Shown in pieces: positions 24,553 to 35,594 of a DNA stretch of 64,000 nucleotides. Numbering within the stretch: the stretch's first letter is position 1; each line of letters begins with the position of its first letter. The notes beneath the pieces were generated by a model that was not told where the DNA came from, did not search any database, and saw only the letters and a program-made list of their open reading frames with translations. The DNA comes from Gemmatimonadaceae bacterium (GTDB taxonomy: Bacteria; Gemmatimonadota; Gemmatimonadetes; Gemmatimonadales; Gemmatimonadaceae): contig CANGXD010000003.1 of assembly GCA_947457545.1 (NCBI GenBank), positions 47,978 through 111,977 on the forward strand, given 5' to 3'. Made by a program: the position numbers and the translations under genes.

Positions 24553-26001
24553 TCAGCCGGGCCCGGTCGATTGGGCGCTCTCCTGCTCGGCGAACGCCGT
24601 GAGCCGCCGGATGGTCTCGGCGATCTCCCCGGCGTTCGTCGCGGGGTGAATAGGGCAGAGCCGGAACGCCGGCCGGCCCTTGAGCATCGTCGACATCACC
24701 ATCGCGTAGCCGTCGGCGCGCATGCGGTCGGCGGTGCGGGCGATCACGGCATCCAGGTCAGCGGCTGAGCGCCCCTCCTCATGCCAGCGGAAGGTGACGA
24801 TGCCCATAGCCGCAGGCGTGACGATGGACCAACGCCCGTCGGCGCGCAGCAACCGCTCGGCCTCCTCGGCCATCTCGAAGCCCACCTCGATGCCGCGGCG
24901 GAACTCCGCCATGCCAAAGGTGCGCATGCTGAGCCACAACTTGAGCGCCTTGAAGCCGCGCGTGAGCTGGATGCCGCGGTCGTAGAAGTTCACGTCCTGC
25001 TGCACATGACGCGACACGTCGGCGAGATAGTCGGCGTGGTCGTCGTCATCCATGCTGAACGCGTTCGTGAGCGTGGCCGCGTCACGCACCAGCAGACATC
25101 CCAGCTCGTATGGCTGAAAGAGCCATTTGTGCGGATCGAGCGTGATGGAGTCGGCGCGGCCGAGTCCGCGCAACAATGTCTTGCCGCGCTCGGTGAATAC
25201 GGCTGCAGCACCGTACGCCCCGTCGACGTGCAGCCATAGTCCTTCACGGGCGCACAGGTCGGCGAGTTCGTCGAACGGATCGATGGCACCGGTGTTGGTC
25301 GTGCCGGCGTTCGCGACCACACAGAAGGGCCGCATGCCGTTGGCGCGATCGTGCGCGATGGCTTCCGCCAGCGCCGGAACGGACAACCGGAAATGCTCGT
25401 CGGTGGCAACGGCGCGACGCTGGTTCTTCCCGAAGCCCAGGATGCGCAGTCCTTTGAACATGGAGGAGTGCGTCTGATCGGAGCAGTACACAACCGCGGT
25501 GCTGTCGTGCCCGCCCAGGCGCGCTTCACGCGCGGCGACGATGGCCGACAGATTGGCCATGGAGCCACCGCTCACCAGAATGCCACTACCGGTGGCGGGA
25601 AGGCCGCACGCCTCGCGCAACCATTCGAGCACGGTGAGCTCGATTTGCGATGCCGCCGACGACGCCAGCCAGTGCCCCGAAAAAATGTTGTGCCCACTCA
25701 TGAGGAAGTCGCCCACGACGCTCACGAAGTTGGTGGGGCTGGGCACGAACGCGTAGAAGCGCGGATGGTCCGGATGAAAGGCGTTGGGGAACACCTCGCG
25801 CGCCAGCAGCTCCAACAGCTCTGCCGGCGGCGTAGGCCGCTCCGGCAGCGGCGTATGCAGACGGGCCGCGGCCTCCTCGCGGGTGAGCGTCCGGGCGGTG
25901 GGGTTCTCGCGGTTGGTCTCGAAATGCCGGATGACCATGTCGAGGGCGCGATGGCCGAGGGCCTGCATTTCGTCGCGCGAAAGCTGAAGCGGGGCAGTCA
26001 T
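24553..26001 (-). CDS. Pyridoxal-phosphate group II amino-acid decarboxylase (aromatic-L-amino-acid type)
   Basis: A 482-residue cytoplasmic PLP enzyme. HPRFYAFVPSPTNFVSVVGDFL and GILVSGGSMANLSAIVAAR match the aromatic amino acid/tyrosine/tryptophan decarboxylase family. H178 (DQTHSS) stacks on the cofactor, D260 in HVDGAYGAA binds its ring nitrogen, and K292 in LDPHKWLFQP forms the Schiff base. Length agrees with the bacterial group (470-490). ATG at 26001 is preferred over a GTG two codons upstream; neither has a clear ribosome site. It is monocistronic, and the tRNA-Leu lies just beyond its stop. Products would be amines such as tryptamine, tyramine or phenethylamine. The same fold includes aldehyde synthases, so the substrate is open. 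Confidence 0.9.
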   Translation of the reverse strand: MTAPLQLSRDEMQALGHRALDMVIRHFETNRENPTARTLTREEAAARLHTPLPERPTPPAELLELLAREVFPNAFHPDHPRFYAFVPSPTNFVSVVGDFLMSGHNIFSGHWLASSAASQIELTVLEWLREACGLPATGSGILVSGGSMANLSAIVAAREARLGGHDSTAVVYCSDQTHSSMFKGLRILGFGKNQRRAVATDEHFRLSVPALAEAIAHDRANGMRPFCVVANAGTTNTGAIDPFDELADLCAREGLWLHVDGAYGAAAVFTERGKTLLRGLGRADSITLDPHKWLFQPYELGCLLVRDAATLTNAFSMDDDDHADYLADVSRHVQQDVNFYDRGIQLTRGFKALKLWLSMRTFGMAEFRRGIEVGFEMAEEAERLLRADGRWSIVTPAAMGIVTFRWHEEGRSAADLDAVIARTADRMRADGYAMVMSTMLKGRPAFRLCPIHPATNAGEIAETIRRLTAFAEQESAQSTGPG

Positions 26002-26146
26002 GCCCACGAAGCTAACATGCGGGAACCACGCCAGCGCTTCACGGTATCGAGGGCAGTAGAATTCGTGGGGAGTCTGTCATATGTGACGGCCCGCACAATC
26101 CCGCCCTGGTCGAGCATCACTCGACGTTCATTTCACCGGAGGACAC

Positions 26147-26737
26147 ATGACACGTTCGCTACGCACCGCCACGACGGCCACCATGCTTCTCGCAGGCCTC
26201 GGACTCGCCCACGCGGCCCACGCGCAGTCCGGGTCCACCAAGGGACTCTTTGCCGGTATCCAGTACTCCGGGACCTCGGTCAGCGTGAAGAGCGCCGCGC
26301 AGGATCTCGAGTTCGGCAACGGCTTCGGATTGCACGCCGGCCTTGGCCTGAGCGACAACGTGTCGGTGCTCGTGAACTTCGATCGCAGTGTGCTCACGGG
26401 ATCGGACAATGCACAGGACGTCAAGCTGACGCAGTACGACGCGCTGCTGCGCTTCAATGTGCTGCCCGGAGCAGGGTCGCCACTGCGCCTCTTCGTGACC
26501 GCGGGCGCCACGGGCCGCACCGCCAACGCCGGTCGCGACTTCGACGGCATCGCGCCTACGGGCGGCGCCGGCGTGCACCTGTACGTCACCCCAAAAATCG
26601 CGCTCAACGGCACCGCGCTCTGGACCTTCGGCAACCTCACGCGCGCGAGCCAGCTCTCCAACCGGACGGACGAGACGCTCCGGTCCACGGCGACGAGAGT
26701 GCAAGCGGGAGTCTCGCTCTACCTCTTCAGTCGTTAA
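26147..26737 (+). CDS. Outer-membrane beta-barrel protein (OmpA-like barrel, small)
   Basis: A 196-residue exported protein. Signal peptide 1-27 ends GLAHAAHAQ. The mature part alternates polar and hydrophobic residues in about eight strands (for instance FGLHAGLGLSDNVSVLVNF, YDALLRFNVL, RLFVTAGATGRT, KIALNGTALWTFG). The last residues VQAGVSLYLFSR resemble an outer-membrane insertion signal, though the terminal residue is Arg rather than aromatic. An excellent GGAGG lies four bases before ATG. Length fits an eight-stranded barrel of the OmpW/OmpX or generic porin_4/OMP_b-brl class. Function is probably structural or small-molecule passage. It ends at a long inverted repeat. Confidence 0.8.
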   Translation: MTRSLRTATTATMLLAGLGLAHAAHAQSGSTKGLFAGIQYSGTSVSVKSAAQDLEFGNGFGLHAGLGLSDNVSVLVNFDRSVLTGSDNAQDVKLTQYDALLRFNVLPGAGSPLRLFVTAGATGRTANAGRDFDGIAPTGGAGVHLYVTPKIALNGTALWTFGNLTRASQLSNRTDETLRSTATRVQAGVSLYLFSR

Positions 26738-26805
26738 CGGATGTCTGAGATCTGAGTTCTGAGAGTCGGGAGCCAGATTCGAGAGACGAGACGCGAGCCC
26801 GGATC

Positions 26806-26896
26806 GGCGTGAGAGTCGAGTAACGCAGAGGCGAGAGGTGAGGACCCGCAGTTTTGGGTCTCGCCTCTCGCTTCTGCGTTACTCGACTCTCACGCC
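26806..26896. repeat. Long inverted repeat with about 41-base arms
   Basis: Left arm 26806-26847 and right arm 26856-26896 are near-perfect reverse complements with an eight-base loop (gcagtttt); the outer 24 positions pair without mismatch. The flanking 26740-26805 and 26897-26965 also share shorter complementary words (such as tgagttctgag), so a still larger imperfect stem is possible. It lies between the convergent barrel and HtrA genes and may end transcription from both, or be a small non-autonomous repeat element. It explains the otherwise empty 230-base gap. Confidence 0.8.
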
Positions 26897-26968
26897 TATC
26901 AAAGGCTCAGTTCTGGAGTCTGAGTCTGGGCTCTGGCCCCCAGATCTCAGAACTCAGCGCTCAAATCT

Positions 26969-28498
26969 CTACCCACCAATGCGCAGGTTCACGACGCGCT
27001 GTCCCAAGCTCGGATCCAGCGACTGCACGAGGAGGCTCACGTAGTCCCCGTCCTTGAGCGTCGAGACGGCGGACTGCAGGTCTCCCACGCTGCGTACGTC
27101 GCGGCGCGGGGTGGGGTAGAGCACGGCGAGGACGATGTCGCTGCCGGCGGCGATCTTGTCGTGCGCGGGACCGTCTGCGGAGACGTCGGCCACACGGACA
27201 CCGCGGCCGTTGGTGCGAAGGCGTGCGGCAATATCGGCGGGGAGCGCTTCGACGGTGAGGCCAAGCTTGCCGGCGGAGGGGTTGGTCGCCGCTTCGGGCG
27301 ACTCCGGGTTCACCGCGAGGCGATTCGTCGCGTTGGCTTCTTCGAGACGCACATCGAAACGCTTCTTCGTGCCGAAGCGCATGACTTCGACCGGGATGCG
27401 GTCGCCCACTTTGTGCGCTCGCACGATCCGCTGCAGCGAGCTCACGCGATCGACCGGCTTGCTGTCGACGGTGACGATAAGGTCACCCACTTCGATGCCG
27501 GCGGCCTTGGCGGGTCCAGCGTCGGCCGGGGTGAAGCCCATGACTTTCACGCCGGCCACCCGCGACAATCCGTTGATGCCCGCGTCTTCAGGGAGCGCCG
27601 GCGTGACCGACACGCCCATAACAGGCAGGCGAACGCGTCCTTCCTTGATAAGATCATCCGACACGTTCTTCACGAGCGTGATCGGAATCGCAAAACCGTA
27701 CCCCGAGTAGTAACCCGTCTGGCTCGCAATGGCGCTGTTCAAACCGATGACTTCACCGCGCATGTTGATGAGCGGACCGCCCGAGTTGCCCGGATTGATC
27801 GCCGCGTCGGTCTGGATGAAGTCGGAGATCGTGTAATTGCCGGCGTTGGGCAGGTTGATTTCCTGTCCGCGTCCCTTGGCCGAAATGATGCCCGCGGTCA
27901 CGGTGAAGTCGAGGCCAAGCGGGTTGCCCACCGCCAGCACCCATTCACCAATGCGCGTGTTCTCGTCGTTGCCGATCGTGAGCGTAGGGAGCCCCTTCGC
28001 GTCGATCTTCACCACGGCCACGTCGGTCGTGGAGTCGGTGCCGACGACCTTGGCCTTGAAGATGCGCCCGTCGCTGAGCGTGATGGATACCTGGTCGGCG
28101 TCGGCGACGACGTGATTGTTGGTCACGATGTAGCCGTCGCTGCTCATGATGAAGCCGGAGCCTTCACCGCGCTGCTGACGCGGCTGGGGGCCGCCGAACT
28201 GCTCGAGGAAATCTTCCATCCCCTGCGGGGCGCGGCCGCGCATGTTGGCGCGGGGGCGCGCCGTGCGCGTGGTGTTCACTGCCACCACGCCGGGCGTCAC
28301 ACGCTCGGCGATGTCGGCAAAACTCCCGACGCCCTCGGGGCTCATGGGGCCGCGCGCGGAGACCGCGGGGCGATTGCCCGTGGTGCTCTGGGCCCAGCTG
28401 ATCTTCGTCCAGTCCATGCCGGACGCAAAGAGCACACCGCCAGCAAAACTGACGACAGCGGCGGTGGCAAAGCGGAATCGTGAGAATCGTGCAGCCAT
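26969..28498 (-). CDS. HtrA/DegP family periplasmic serine protease with two PDZ domains
   Basis: A 509-residue protease that degrades or refolds misfolded envelope proteins. MAARFSRFRFATAAVVSFAGGV is a basic n-region plus hydrophobic signal or anchor. The trypsin-like domain has the triad H129 (TNNHVV), D159 (TDVAVVKI) and S239 (PGNSGGPL). A Q/P-rich linker near 103-112 precedes the protease. PDZ1 spans about 325-410 and a weaker PDZ2 about 430-509. ATG at 28498 is chosen because the signal starts there; a longer frame to 28600 runs through the dnaK terminator. It lies downstream of dnaK on the same strand but is separated by a strong hairpin, so it probably has its own promoter. Stress control is likely by analogy. 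Confidence 0.92.
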   Translation of the reverse strand: MAARFSRFRFATAAVVSFAGGVLFASGMDWTKISWAQSTTGNRPAVSARGPMSPEGVGSFADIAERVTPGVVAVNTTRTARPRANMRGRAPQGMEDFLEQFGGPQPRQQRGEGSGFIMSSDGYIVTNNHVVADADQVSITLSDGRIFKAKVVGTDSTTDVAVVKIDAKGLPTLTIGNDENTRIGEWVLAVGNPLGLDFTVTAGIISAKGRGQEINLPNAGNYTISDFIQTDAAINPGNSGGPLINMRGEVIGLNSAIASQTGYYSGYGFAIPITLVKNVSDDLIKEGRVRLPVMGVSVTPALPEDAGINGLSRVAGVKVMGFTPADAGPAKAAGIEVGDLIVTVDSKPVDRVSSLQRIVRAHKVGDRIPVEVMRFGTKKRFDVRLEEANATNRLAVNPESPEAATNPSAGKLGLTVEALPADIAARLRTNGRGVRVADVSADGPAHDKIAAGSDIVLAVLYPTPRRDVRSVGDLQSAVSTLKDGDYVSLLVQSLDPSLGQRVVNLRIGG

Positions 28499-28555
28499 GG
28501 CTCGAATGATGTTGATGGTGCGAAACCAGCGGTCCTTCGAAACTTCCTTCAGTAA

Positions 28556-28598
28556 GACACCAAAGCCCCGCCGGTAGTTTCCGGCGGGGCTCGGTGTC
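28556..28598 (-). terminator. Intrinsic terminator downstream of dnaK
   Basis: On the minus strand the 11-bp GC-rich stem agccccgccgg/ccggcggggct with loop aaacta is followed by TTT. Outer gacacc/ggtgtc arms extend the stem past a small bulge. It lies 15 bases after the dnaK stop and before the HtrA start. Confidence 0.85.
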
Positions 28599-28612
28599 AC
28601 GCCAGAGGGCGA

Positions 28613-30553
<1,941 letters not shown>

Positions 30554-30658
30554 GGGGATCTCGTGTTGAGGTCCTGCTTTTGAAGAAGGGGCGGCGGAGG
30601 CGCCGGCACCTTCTGTTGCTTCTGCCCGTAGAAAGGCAAGCGCCGGGCCGGATTGATT

Positions 30659-30717
30659 CTGCCGGAGCGGCGTACATGCCCTGTTTTGTTGCGGTTGACA
30701 GGCTGTCGCTCCGGCAG
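30659..30717. promoter_or_regulatory. Spaced inverted repeat in the dnaK/rhomboid divergent region
   Basis: Arms ctgccggagcg (30659-30669) and cgctccggcag (30707-30717) are exact reverse complements 37 bases apart in the 190-base region between divergent dnaK and rhomboid genes. No CIRCE element (TTAGCACTC-N9-GAGTGCTAA) is present. It may bind a regulator, or form a leader structure for one of the genes; function is open. Confidence 0.35.
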
Positions 30718-30745
30718 TCTGCCATTTTGACTTGAGGGGACTGCC

Positions 30746-31516
30746 GTGTTTCCCATCTCCGACGACAACCCGACCCTACGGACGCCTGTGATGACGCTGC
30801 TCATTCTGGGCGTCACCTGGGCGGTCTGGCTCTTCGTGCAGGGGGGCGGCTCGCCGATGGCGCTGGCCGTGAGCGTGTGCGATCTGGGGTTCGTGCCGGG
30901 TGAGGTGAGCCGGCAGGCTCCGCTAGGGCTGGGGGTGCCGCTGGGGGTCGTGGACGGCCAGCCCCTGGGGTGCTTTGTAGACAATCAGGCCATCAACTGG
31001 TTCACCCCGGTGCTGTCGATTTTTCTGCACGGCAGCTGGGGGCACATCATCGGCAATTCGCTCTATCTCTGGGTCTTCGGCAATAATGTCGAAGACAGCA
31101 TGGGGCGGGGGCGTTTCGTGGCCTTCTATCTGCTCACGGGCGTGGCGGCGGCCATGGCGCACCTGCTGGTGGACCCGACGTCGCCGGTGCCGACGGTGGG
31201 GGCATCGGGGGCTATTTCGGGCATCATGGGCGCCTATCTGGTGCTCTACCCCAAGGTGCGGGTACGCACCTTCATTCCGCCCCTCTTTTTGTTCCGCTTT
31301 CCGGCGTGGCTGGTGCTGATCTTCTGGTTCGGCAGCCAGGTGCTGTCGGGGCTGCCGCAGCTGTCGCCGCTCCGCCGCGAAATCTCCGGCGGTGTGGCGG
31401 TCTGGGCGCATGTGGGTGGCTTCGTGGCCGGGGTGCTGCTGGCGCGGTGGTTCGAGAACCCCGAGCTGGTGCGACGCCGGACGGCCGTGTCGGATGCCAA
31501 GGTGGTTTGGTCCTGA
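30746..31516 (+). CDS. Rhomboid family intramembrane serine protease
   Basis: A 256-residue polytopic inner-membrane protease. The catalytic dyad is S154 ([15 protein letters not shown]) and H222 ([12 protein letters not shown]), with [22 protein letters not shown] giving the conserved H-x-x-x-N motif. Six or seven membrane helices are visible, starting with [18 protein letters not shown] at 30746 is preferred because an AGGGG lies upstream and the family's short N-terminus fits. It is divergent from dnaK. Rhomboids cleave membrane proteins within the bilayer; the substrate is unknown. Confidence 0.92.
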   Translation: MFPISDDNPTLRTPVMTLLILGVTWAVWLFVQGGGSPMALAVSVCDLGFVPGEVSRQAPLGLGVPLGVVDGQPLGCFVDNQAINWFTPVLSIFLHGSWGHIIGNSLYLWVFGNNVEDSMGRGRFVAFYLLTGVAAAMAHLLVDPTSPVPTVGASGAISGIMGAYLVLYPKVRVRTFIPPLFLFRFPAWLVLIFWFGSQVLSGLPQLSPLRREISGGVAVWAHVGGFVAGVLLARWFENPELVRRRTAVSDAKVVWS

Positions 31517-31726
31517 ACCGTTGCCGCATGTTACAGCGCACGGCGAATTGTCTCGCCCGTGTAACAACGGCCGGCCGGCGCGCGATTGCAGATAGCGGTC
31601 TGTCCCCGGGGAAGCTTTCGTTACATGATTCCTGTTCTCTGCACGTCCTGTCGGCACCCCTGCGTGCTCGGGACTGCATTGGCACTGAATCCCCGAACGT
31701 GCATTCCCCCAGTCCATAACGCTGCC

Positions 31727-32338
31727 GTGAAGCTTTTCTCCAAAGACGAAACGTTCTTCGATCACTTCCGCGGTCTCGCGGTGCACATCAGTGAAGCGGC
31801 CACGTTGCTGCGGACGCTGTTCGAAAATCCCGCCAATGCCGCGCAACTTTCGGTGCAGATCAAGAAGGTGGAAACCGACGGTGACGCGATCGTCCACCTG
31901 ATCAATCAGCGGATCGATACGAGCTTCGTGACGCCGCTCGATCGCGAAGACATCCACCTGCTGGCCAAGCGCCTGGACAACGTCATCGATCTCATCAACG
32001 GTGCGTCGCGTCGAGTGGTGATGTTCCGGGTGACCGCCCCGCGCGATGGCGGCGTGCAAATGGCCGACGTGCTGGTCCGGGCGGGCAAGGAGATTCTGCA
32101 GGCCGTGGGCAATATTTCGAATCGCCAGCGCATGATGGAGCACGGGCGTGCCGTGAAGTTGCTCGAAGAGGAAGGCGACGTGTTGTACGCGCAGTCGGTT
32201 GGGGCGCTGTTCGCCAAGGAAGAACCGGCGATCGAAGTGCTGAAATGGAAGGAAATCTTCGACGCGCTCGAAGAAGCGATCGACGAGTGTGAAGACGTGT
32301 CGAACACGCTCGAAAGTATCGCGCTCAAGAACAGCTGA
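31727..32338 (+). CDS. DUF47 / PhoU-like phosphate transport regulator
   Basis: A 203-residue helical cytoplasmic protein of the DUF47 (PhoU-related) family: KLFSKDETFFDHFRGLAVHI, then TLFENPANAAQLSVQIKKVE, HLINQRIDTSFVTPLDREDI and HLLAKRLDNVIDLINGASRR are all family-typical. Paired with PiT transporters it is thought to control low-affinity phosphate uptake. The gene is followed 14 bases later by pit, confirming the pairing. GTG at 31727 (giving MKLFSKDE) is chosen because family similarity starts there; a longer frame reaches 31586 without similarity. No clear ribosome site is visible. Confidence 0.9.
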   Translation: MKLFSKDETFFDHFRGLAVHISEAATLLRTLFENPANAAQLSVQIKKVETDGDAIVHLINQRIDTSFVTPLDREDIHLLAKRLDNVIDLINGASRRVVMFRVTAPRDGGVQMADVLVRAGKEILQAVGNISNRQRMMEHGRAVKLLEEEGDVLYAQSVGALFAKEEPAIEVLKWKEIFDALEEAIDECEDVSNTLESIALKNS

Positions 32339-32352
32339 CCGCGTACTGACCT

Positions 32353-33390
32353 GTGGTTTCCTTCGTCATTTTCATCGTCGTCGTCGCGCTCGCATTCGAT
32401 TTCATCAACGGCTTTCACGACTCGGCCAACTCGATCGCCACGATCGTTGGGACGAGGGTTCTGAGCCCACTCGCGGCCGTCATCTGGGCCGCGGTGTTCA
32501 ACTTCTCGGCGTTGTTCTTCGTTGGTACGGCCGTCGCAAAATCCGTCGCCTCGGGGTTCATCGATCTCAACGTGGTCGATGCCAACGTCATCCTCGGCGG
32601 ACTGCTCGGAGCCATCACGTGGAATCTCATCACGTGGTGGTTCGGGATTCCGTCCAGCAGCTCGCATGCCCTGATCGGCGGGTACGCTGGTGCGGCGGTC
32701 GCCAAGGTCGGGTTCGGGGCGCTGCTGTGGGGCAAGAAGTGGATCGAGACGCTGTCGGCGATTGTGCTTTCCCCGGCGCTCGGTGCCTTCATGGGGTTCA
32801 TCCTCATGGTGATCGTGTTCAACGTGTTTCGGAACGTCGTGAACTCGAAAGCGGAGAAGGTCTTCCGCATATTGCAGTTGACCAGCTCGGCGCTATTGTC
32901 CCTGGCGCACGGGGGTAACGACGCGCAAAAGACCATGGGCATCATTGTTGGGCTACTGGTGGCGACGCAGGCCGTGTTTGCCAATCAGACTGGTCTGCTG
33001 TCGCACCTTTACGTGACGTCGCTCGACACCATTCCCGTGTGGGTGGAGCTGAGTGCCTACACGATGATCTCCCTGGGAACGCTCTTCGGCGGGTGGCGCA
33101 TCGTGCACACGATGGGTACGCGCATCACGAAGCTGCGCCCGGTCGGTGGGTTCTGCGCGGAAACCGGCGGCGCGATGGTGATTCTGCTGGCCTCGCGGTT
33201 CGGTATTCCGGTGTCGACGACGCACACCATTACCGGTGCCATTGTCGGTGTTGGCGCCACCAACCGTTTGTCGGCGGTGCGCTGGGGACTGGCGAGCCGG
33301 ATCGTGTGGGCGTGGGTGATTACCATTCCAGCCAGCGCACTCATGGCCGCGCTGTCGTACTGGCTGCTCGCGGCGTTCAATCCCCTTTGA
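32353..33390 (+). CDS. pit: PiT family inorganic phosphate transporter
   Basis: A 345-residue inner-membrane transporter of the PiT family. The duplicated signatures are present: FDFINGFHDSANSIATIVGT near the N-terminus and ALLSLAHGGNDAQKTMGIIV in the second half, with about ten membrane helices. It takes up phosphate (often as a metal-phosphate complex) by proton symport. The start is GTG at 32353. It follows the DUF47 gene and precedes ppk1 closely (stop to next frame nearly abutting), so uptake and storage of phosphate are likely co-expressed. Confidence 0.95.
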   Translation: MVSFVIFIVVVALAFDFINGFHDSANSIATIVGTRVLSPLAAVIWAAVFNFSALFFVGTAVAKSVASGFIDLNVVDANVILGGLLGAITWNLITWWFGIPSSSSHALIGGYAGAAVAKVGFGALLWGKKWIETLSAIVLSPALGAFMGFILMVIVFNVFRNVVNSKAEKVFRILQLTSSALLSLAHGGNDAQKTMGIIVGLLVATQAVFANQTGLLSHLYVTSLDTIPVWVELSAYTMISLGTLFGGWRIVHTMGTRITKLRPVGGFCAETGGAMVILLASRFGIPVSTTHTITGAIVGVGATNRLSAVRWGLASRIVWAWVITIPASALMAALSYWLLAAFNPL

Positions 33391-33436
33391 TGTGGAGATG
33401 GCGGCCGTGCCTTCGCGTACGGCCGCCAACGCAACA

Positions 33437-35557
33437 ATGTCTTCAGTGACCTCGCTGTCGCTGCCCTATCTGAATCGCGAGCTCTCGTGGCTCGACTTCA
33501 ACGCCCGCGTCCTCGAGGAAGCCCTCGACGAGCGCGTCCCGCTGCTCGAGCGGCTGAAGTTCATGTCGATCTTCAGCACCAATCTCGACGAGTTCTACAT
33601 GGTGCGGGTGGCGGGGCTGCGGCGCAAAGTCACGGCCGGCACCAAGCAGTACGCGCCCGATCCGCTCGCCCCTGATGAACAGCTCGATGCTATCCGCACG
33701 CGCGTGCGCGAGCTCATAGCGCGCCGCCGGCGGTGTCTGAAGGGCGAGCTCTTCCCGGCGCTGGCACGACACGATATTTGTCTCGTCTCGATGGATTCGC
33801 TGTCCGAGGACGAGCGCGACCGGGTGAACGCGTTCTTCGAGTCGCAGGTGTTTCCGGTGCTCACGCCGTTGGCGGTCGATCCGGGACATCCGTTCCCGTA
33901 CATCTCGAACTTGTCGTTGTCACTGGCGGTGGACATCAAGGACCCCGTGACCGGCAAGGATCACTTTGCGCGGGTGAAGGTCCCCAAGTCGTTGCCGCGC
34001 TGGGTCCCCATTGGTCGCGCGCACTGCTACGTGCCACTCGAGGAGGTCATCGGGACGCGGCTCGGTGCGCTCTTTCCGGGCATGGAAGTCGTCCGCTGGT
34101 ACACCTTCCGCATTACGCGCTATTCCGATCTCGATCTTGGGCAGATGGATCAGCCGGAAGATCTGCTCGAGACCATCGAGCAGCAGGTCTTCCAGCGCCG
34201 TTTCGGTGAAGTCGTGCGCCTCGAGGTGCAGAAGGACATGCCGGAGCGCATTCGCCAGCTGCTGCTCGAAGAGCTGAGCGAAAGCGAGACCCAGCTGGTG
34301 GCGCCGCTCGGTCCGCAGGACGTGCACGACATTGATGACCTGCTCGAGATGGGCGATCTCATGCAGCTCGCGATGCTCGACGTGCCCGAACTGCGGGATC
34401 CGCCGCATGTGCCGCAGGTCCCGCCGGCGTTCAAGGATACCCGCAACATCTTTGACGCCATTCGCGAGCACGACGTGCTGGTGCATCACCCGTACGAATC
34501 GTTCAGCGGGTCGGTCGAGGCGTTTCTCGACGCGGCGGCGAATGATCCGCACGTCCTGGCCATCAAGCTCACGCTGTACCGCACCTCGGGCGACACGGCC
34601 ATCGTGCGTGCATTGACGGACGCCGCCGAAGCCGGGAAGCAGGTGGCGGTGCTCATCGAGCTGCAGGCGCGCTTCGACGAAGCGAACAACATCACCTTCG
34701 CGCGGACCATGGAAAGCTTCGGCATCCATGTCGCGTACGGATTACCAGGGCTCAAGACACACGCCAAGACCGTGCTGGTCGTGCGCCGGGATCCCGATGG
34801 CATCCGCCGGTACGTTCACATCGGTACAGGGAACTACAACAGCAAGACCGCACGGCTCTACACCGACATGGGGCTGTTCACCTGTCACCCCGAGCTCGGC
34901 GCCGATCTTTCGGACCTGTTCAATTCCCTCACCGGCGTGTCGCGGCAGAAGTTCTACCGGCGACTGGCTGTCGCGCCGGTCACGTTGCGCGCCAAGATGC
35001 TCGAGCTCATCGACCGCGAAACGGCGCATGCGAGAGCCGGCAAGGGCGGGCGCATCATCGCCAAGATGAACGCCTTGGTCGATCCCGAAATCATCGCAGC
35101 CCTCTATCGGGCGTCGCAGGCGGGGGTGCAGGTCGATCTGATCGTCCGCGGTATCTGCTGCCTCTTGCCCGGTCTCAAGGGGGTCAGTGACCACATTCGT
35201 GTGGTCAGCATTATCGGGCGTTTTCTCGAACACTCGCGCCTGTCCTATTTTGCGAACGCCGGTAATCCGGAGTATTACATCGGCTCAGCCGACTGGATGC
35301 CGCGCAATTTCGATCGGCGCGTCGAAGTGCTGACGCCCATCGAAGATGTGGCGTTGCACAAGGGACTCGATGCGGTGCTGGCCACGTGCCTCGCCGACAA
35401 TCGTCAGGCTTGGGAACTCAATGCCGACGGCCAATACCGGCGTCGTGAGCCCGGCCCGGGCGCCGAGACGAAAGCCACGCAGCAGATCCTCATCAAGGAG
35501 CCGTGGGGCACCGCGGCGGCACGGCCACCCAAACGCAAGAAGAAGGGCAGCGTGTAG
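33437..35557 (+). CDS. ppk1: Polyphosphate kinase 1
   Basis: A protein of about 706 residues catalysing ATP plus polyphosphate(n) to ADP plus polyphosphate(n+1), reversibly. Family start LPYLNRELSWLDFNARVLEEA, then ERLKFMSIFSTNLDEFYMVR. The phosphorylated histidine is H442 in GLKTHAKTVLVVRR, followed by YVHIGTGNYNSKTARLYTD and GSADWMPRNFDRRVEV. A basic C-terminal tail (PPKRKKKGSV) ends it. ATG at 33437 is where similarity begins; upstream starts at 33392 (GTG) and 33398 (ATG) add 13-15 unrelated residues and sit next to the pit stop. It is convergent with ppx, so synthesis and breakdown genes share one terminator. Confidence 0.96.
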   Translation: MSSVTSLSLPYLNRELSWLDFNARVLEEALDERVPLLERLKFMSIFSTNLDEFYMVRVAGLRRKVTAGTKQYAPDPLAPDEQLDAIRTRVRELIARRRRCLKGELFPALARHDICLVSMDSLSEDERDRVNAFFESQVFPVLTPLAVDPGHPFPYISNLSLSLAVDIKDPVTGKDHFARVKVPKSLPRWVPIGRAHCYVPLEEVIGTRLGALFPGMEVVRWYTFRITRYSDLDLGQMDQPEDLLETIEQQVFQRRFGEVVRLEVQKDMPERIRQLLLEELSESETQLVAPLGPQDVHDIDDLLEMGDLMQLAMLDVPELRDPPHVPQVPPAFKDTRNIFDAIREHDVLVHHPYESFSGSVEAFLDAAANDPHVLAIKLTLYRTSGDTAIVRALTDAAEAGKQVAVLIELQARFDEANNITFARTMESFGIHVAYGLPGLKTHAKTVLVVRRDPDGIRRYVHIGTGNYNSKTARLYTDMGLFTCHPELGADLSDLFNSLTGVSRQKFYRRLAVAPVTLRAKMLELIDRETAHARAGKGGRIIAKMNALVDPEIIAALYRASQAGVQVDLIVRGICCLLPGLKGVSDHIRVVSIIGRFLEHSRLSYFANAGNPEYYIGSADWMPRNFDRRVEVLTPIEDVALHKGLDAVLATCLADNRQAWELNADGQYRRREPGPGAETKATQQILIKEPWGTAAARPPKRKKKGSV

Positions 35558-35564
35558 CGTCGCA

Positions 35565-35594
35565 ACGGCGACGGCGATTATTCGCCGTCGCCGT
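35565..35594. terminator. Bidirectional hairpin between ppk1 and ppx
   Basis: A perfect 13-bp stem (acggcgacggcga / tcgccgtcgccgt) with loop ttat lies eight bases after the ppk1 stop. It contains the ppx stop codon and encodes the last ppx residues (DGDGE), so the terminator is embedded in coding sequence. Confidence 0.75.

Noticed and set aside
26738..26968. CRISPR-like repeats
   Set aside because: The words repeat as one inverted pair, not as regularly spaced direct repeats with unique spacers; no cas genes are present.
30554..30745. CIRCE element or clear heat-shock promoter upstream of dnaK
   Set aside because: No TTAGCACTC/GAGTGCTAA pair and no convincing sigma-32 pattern was found.
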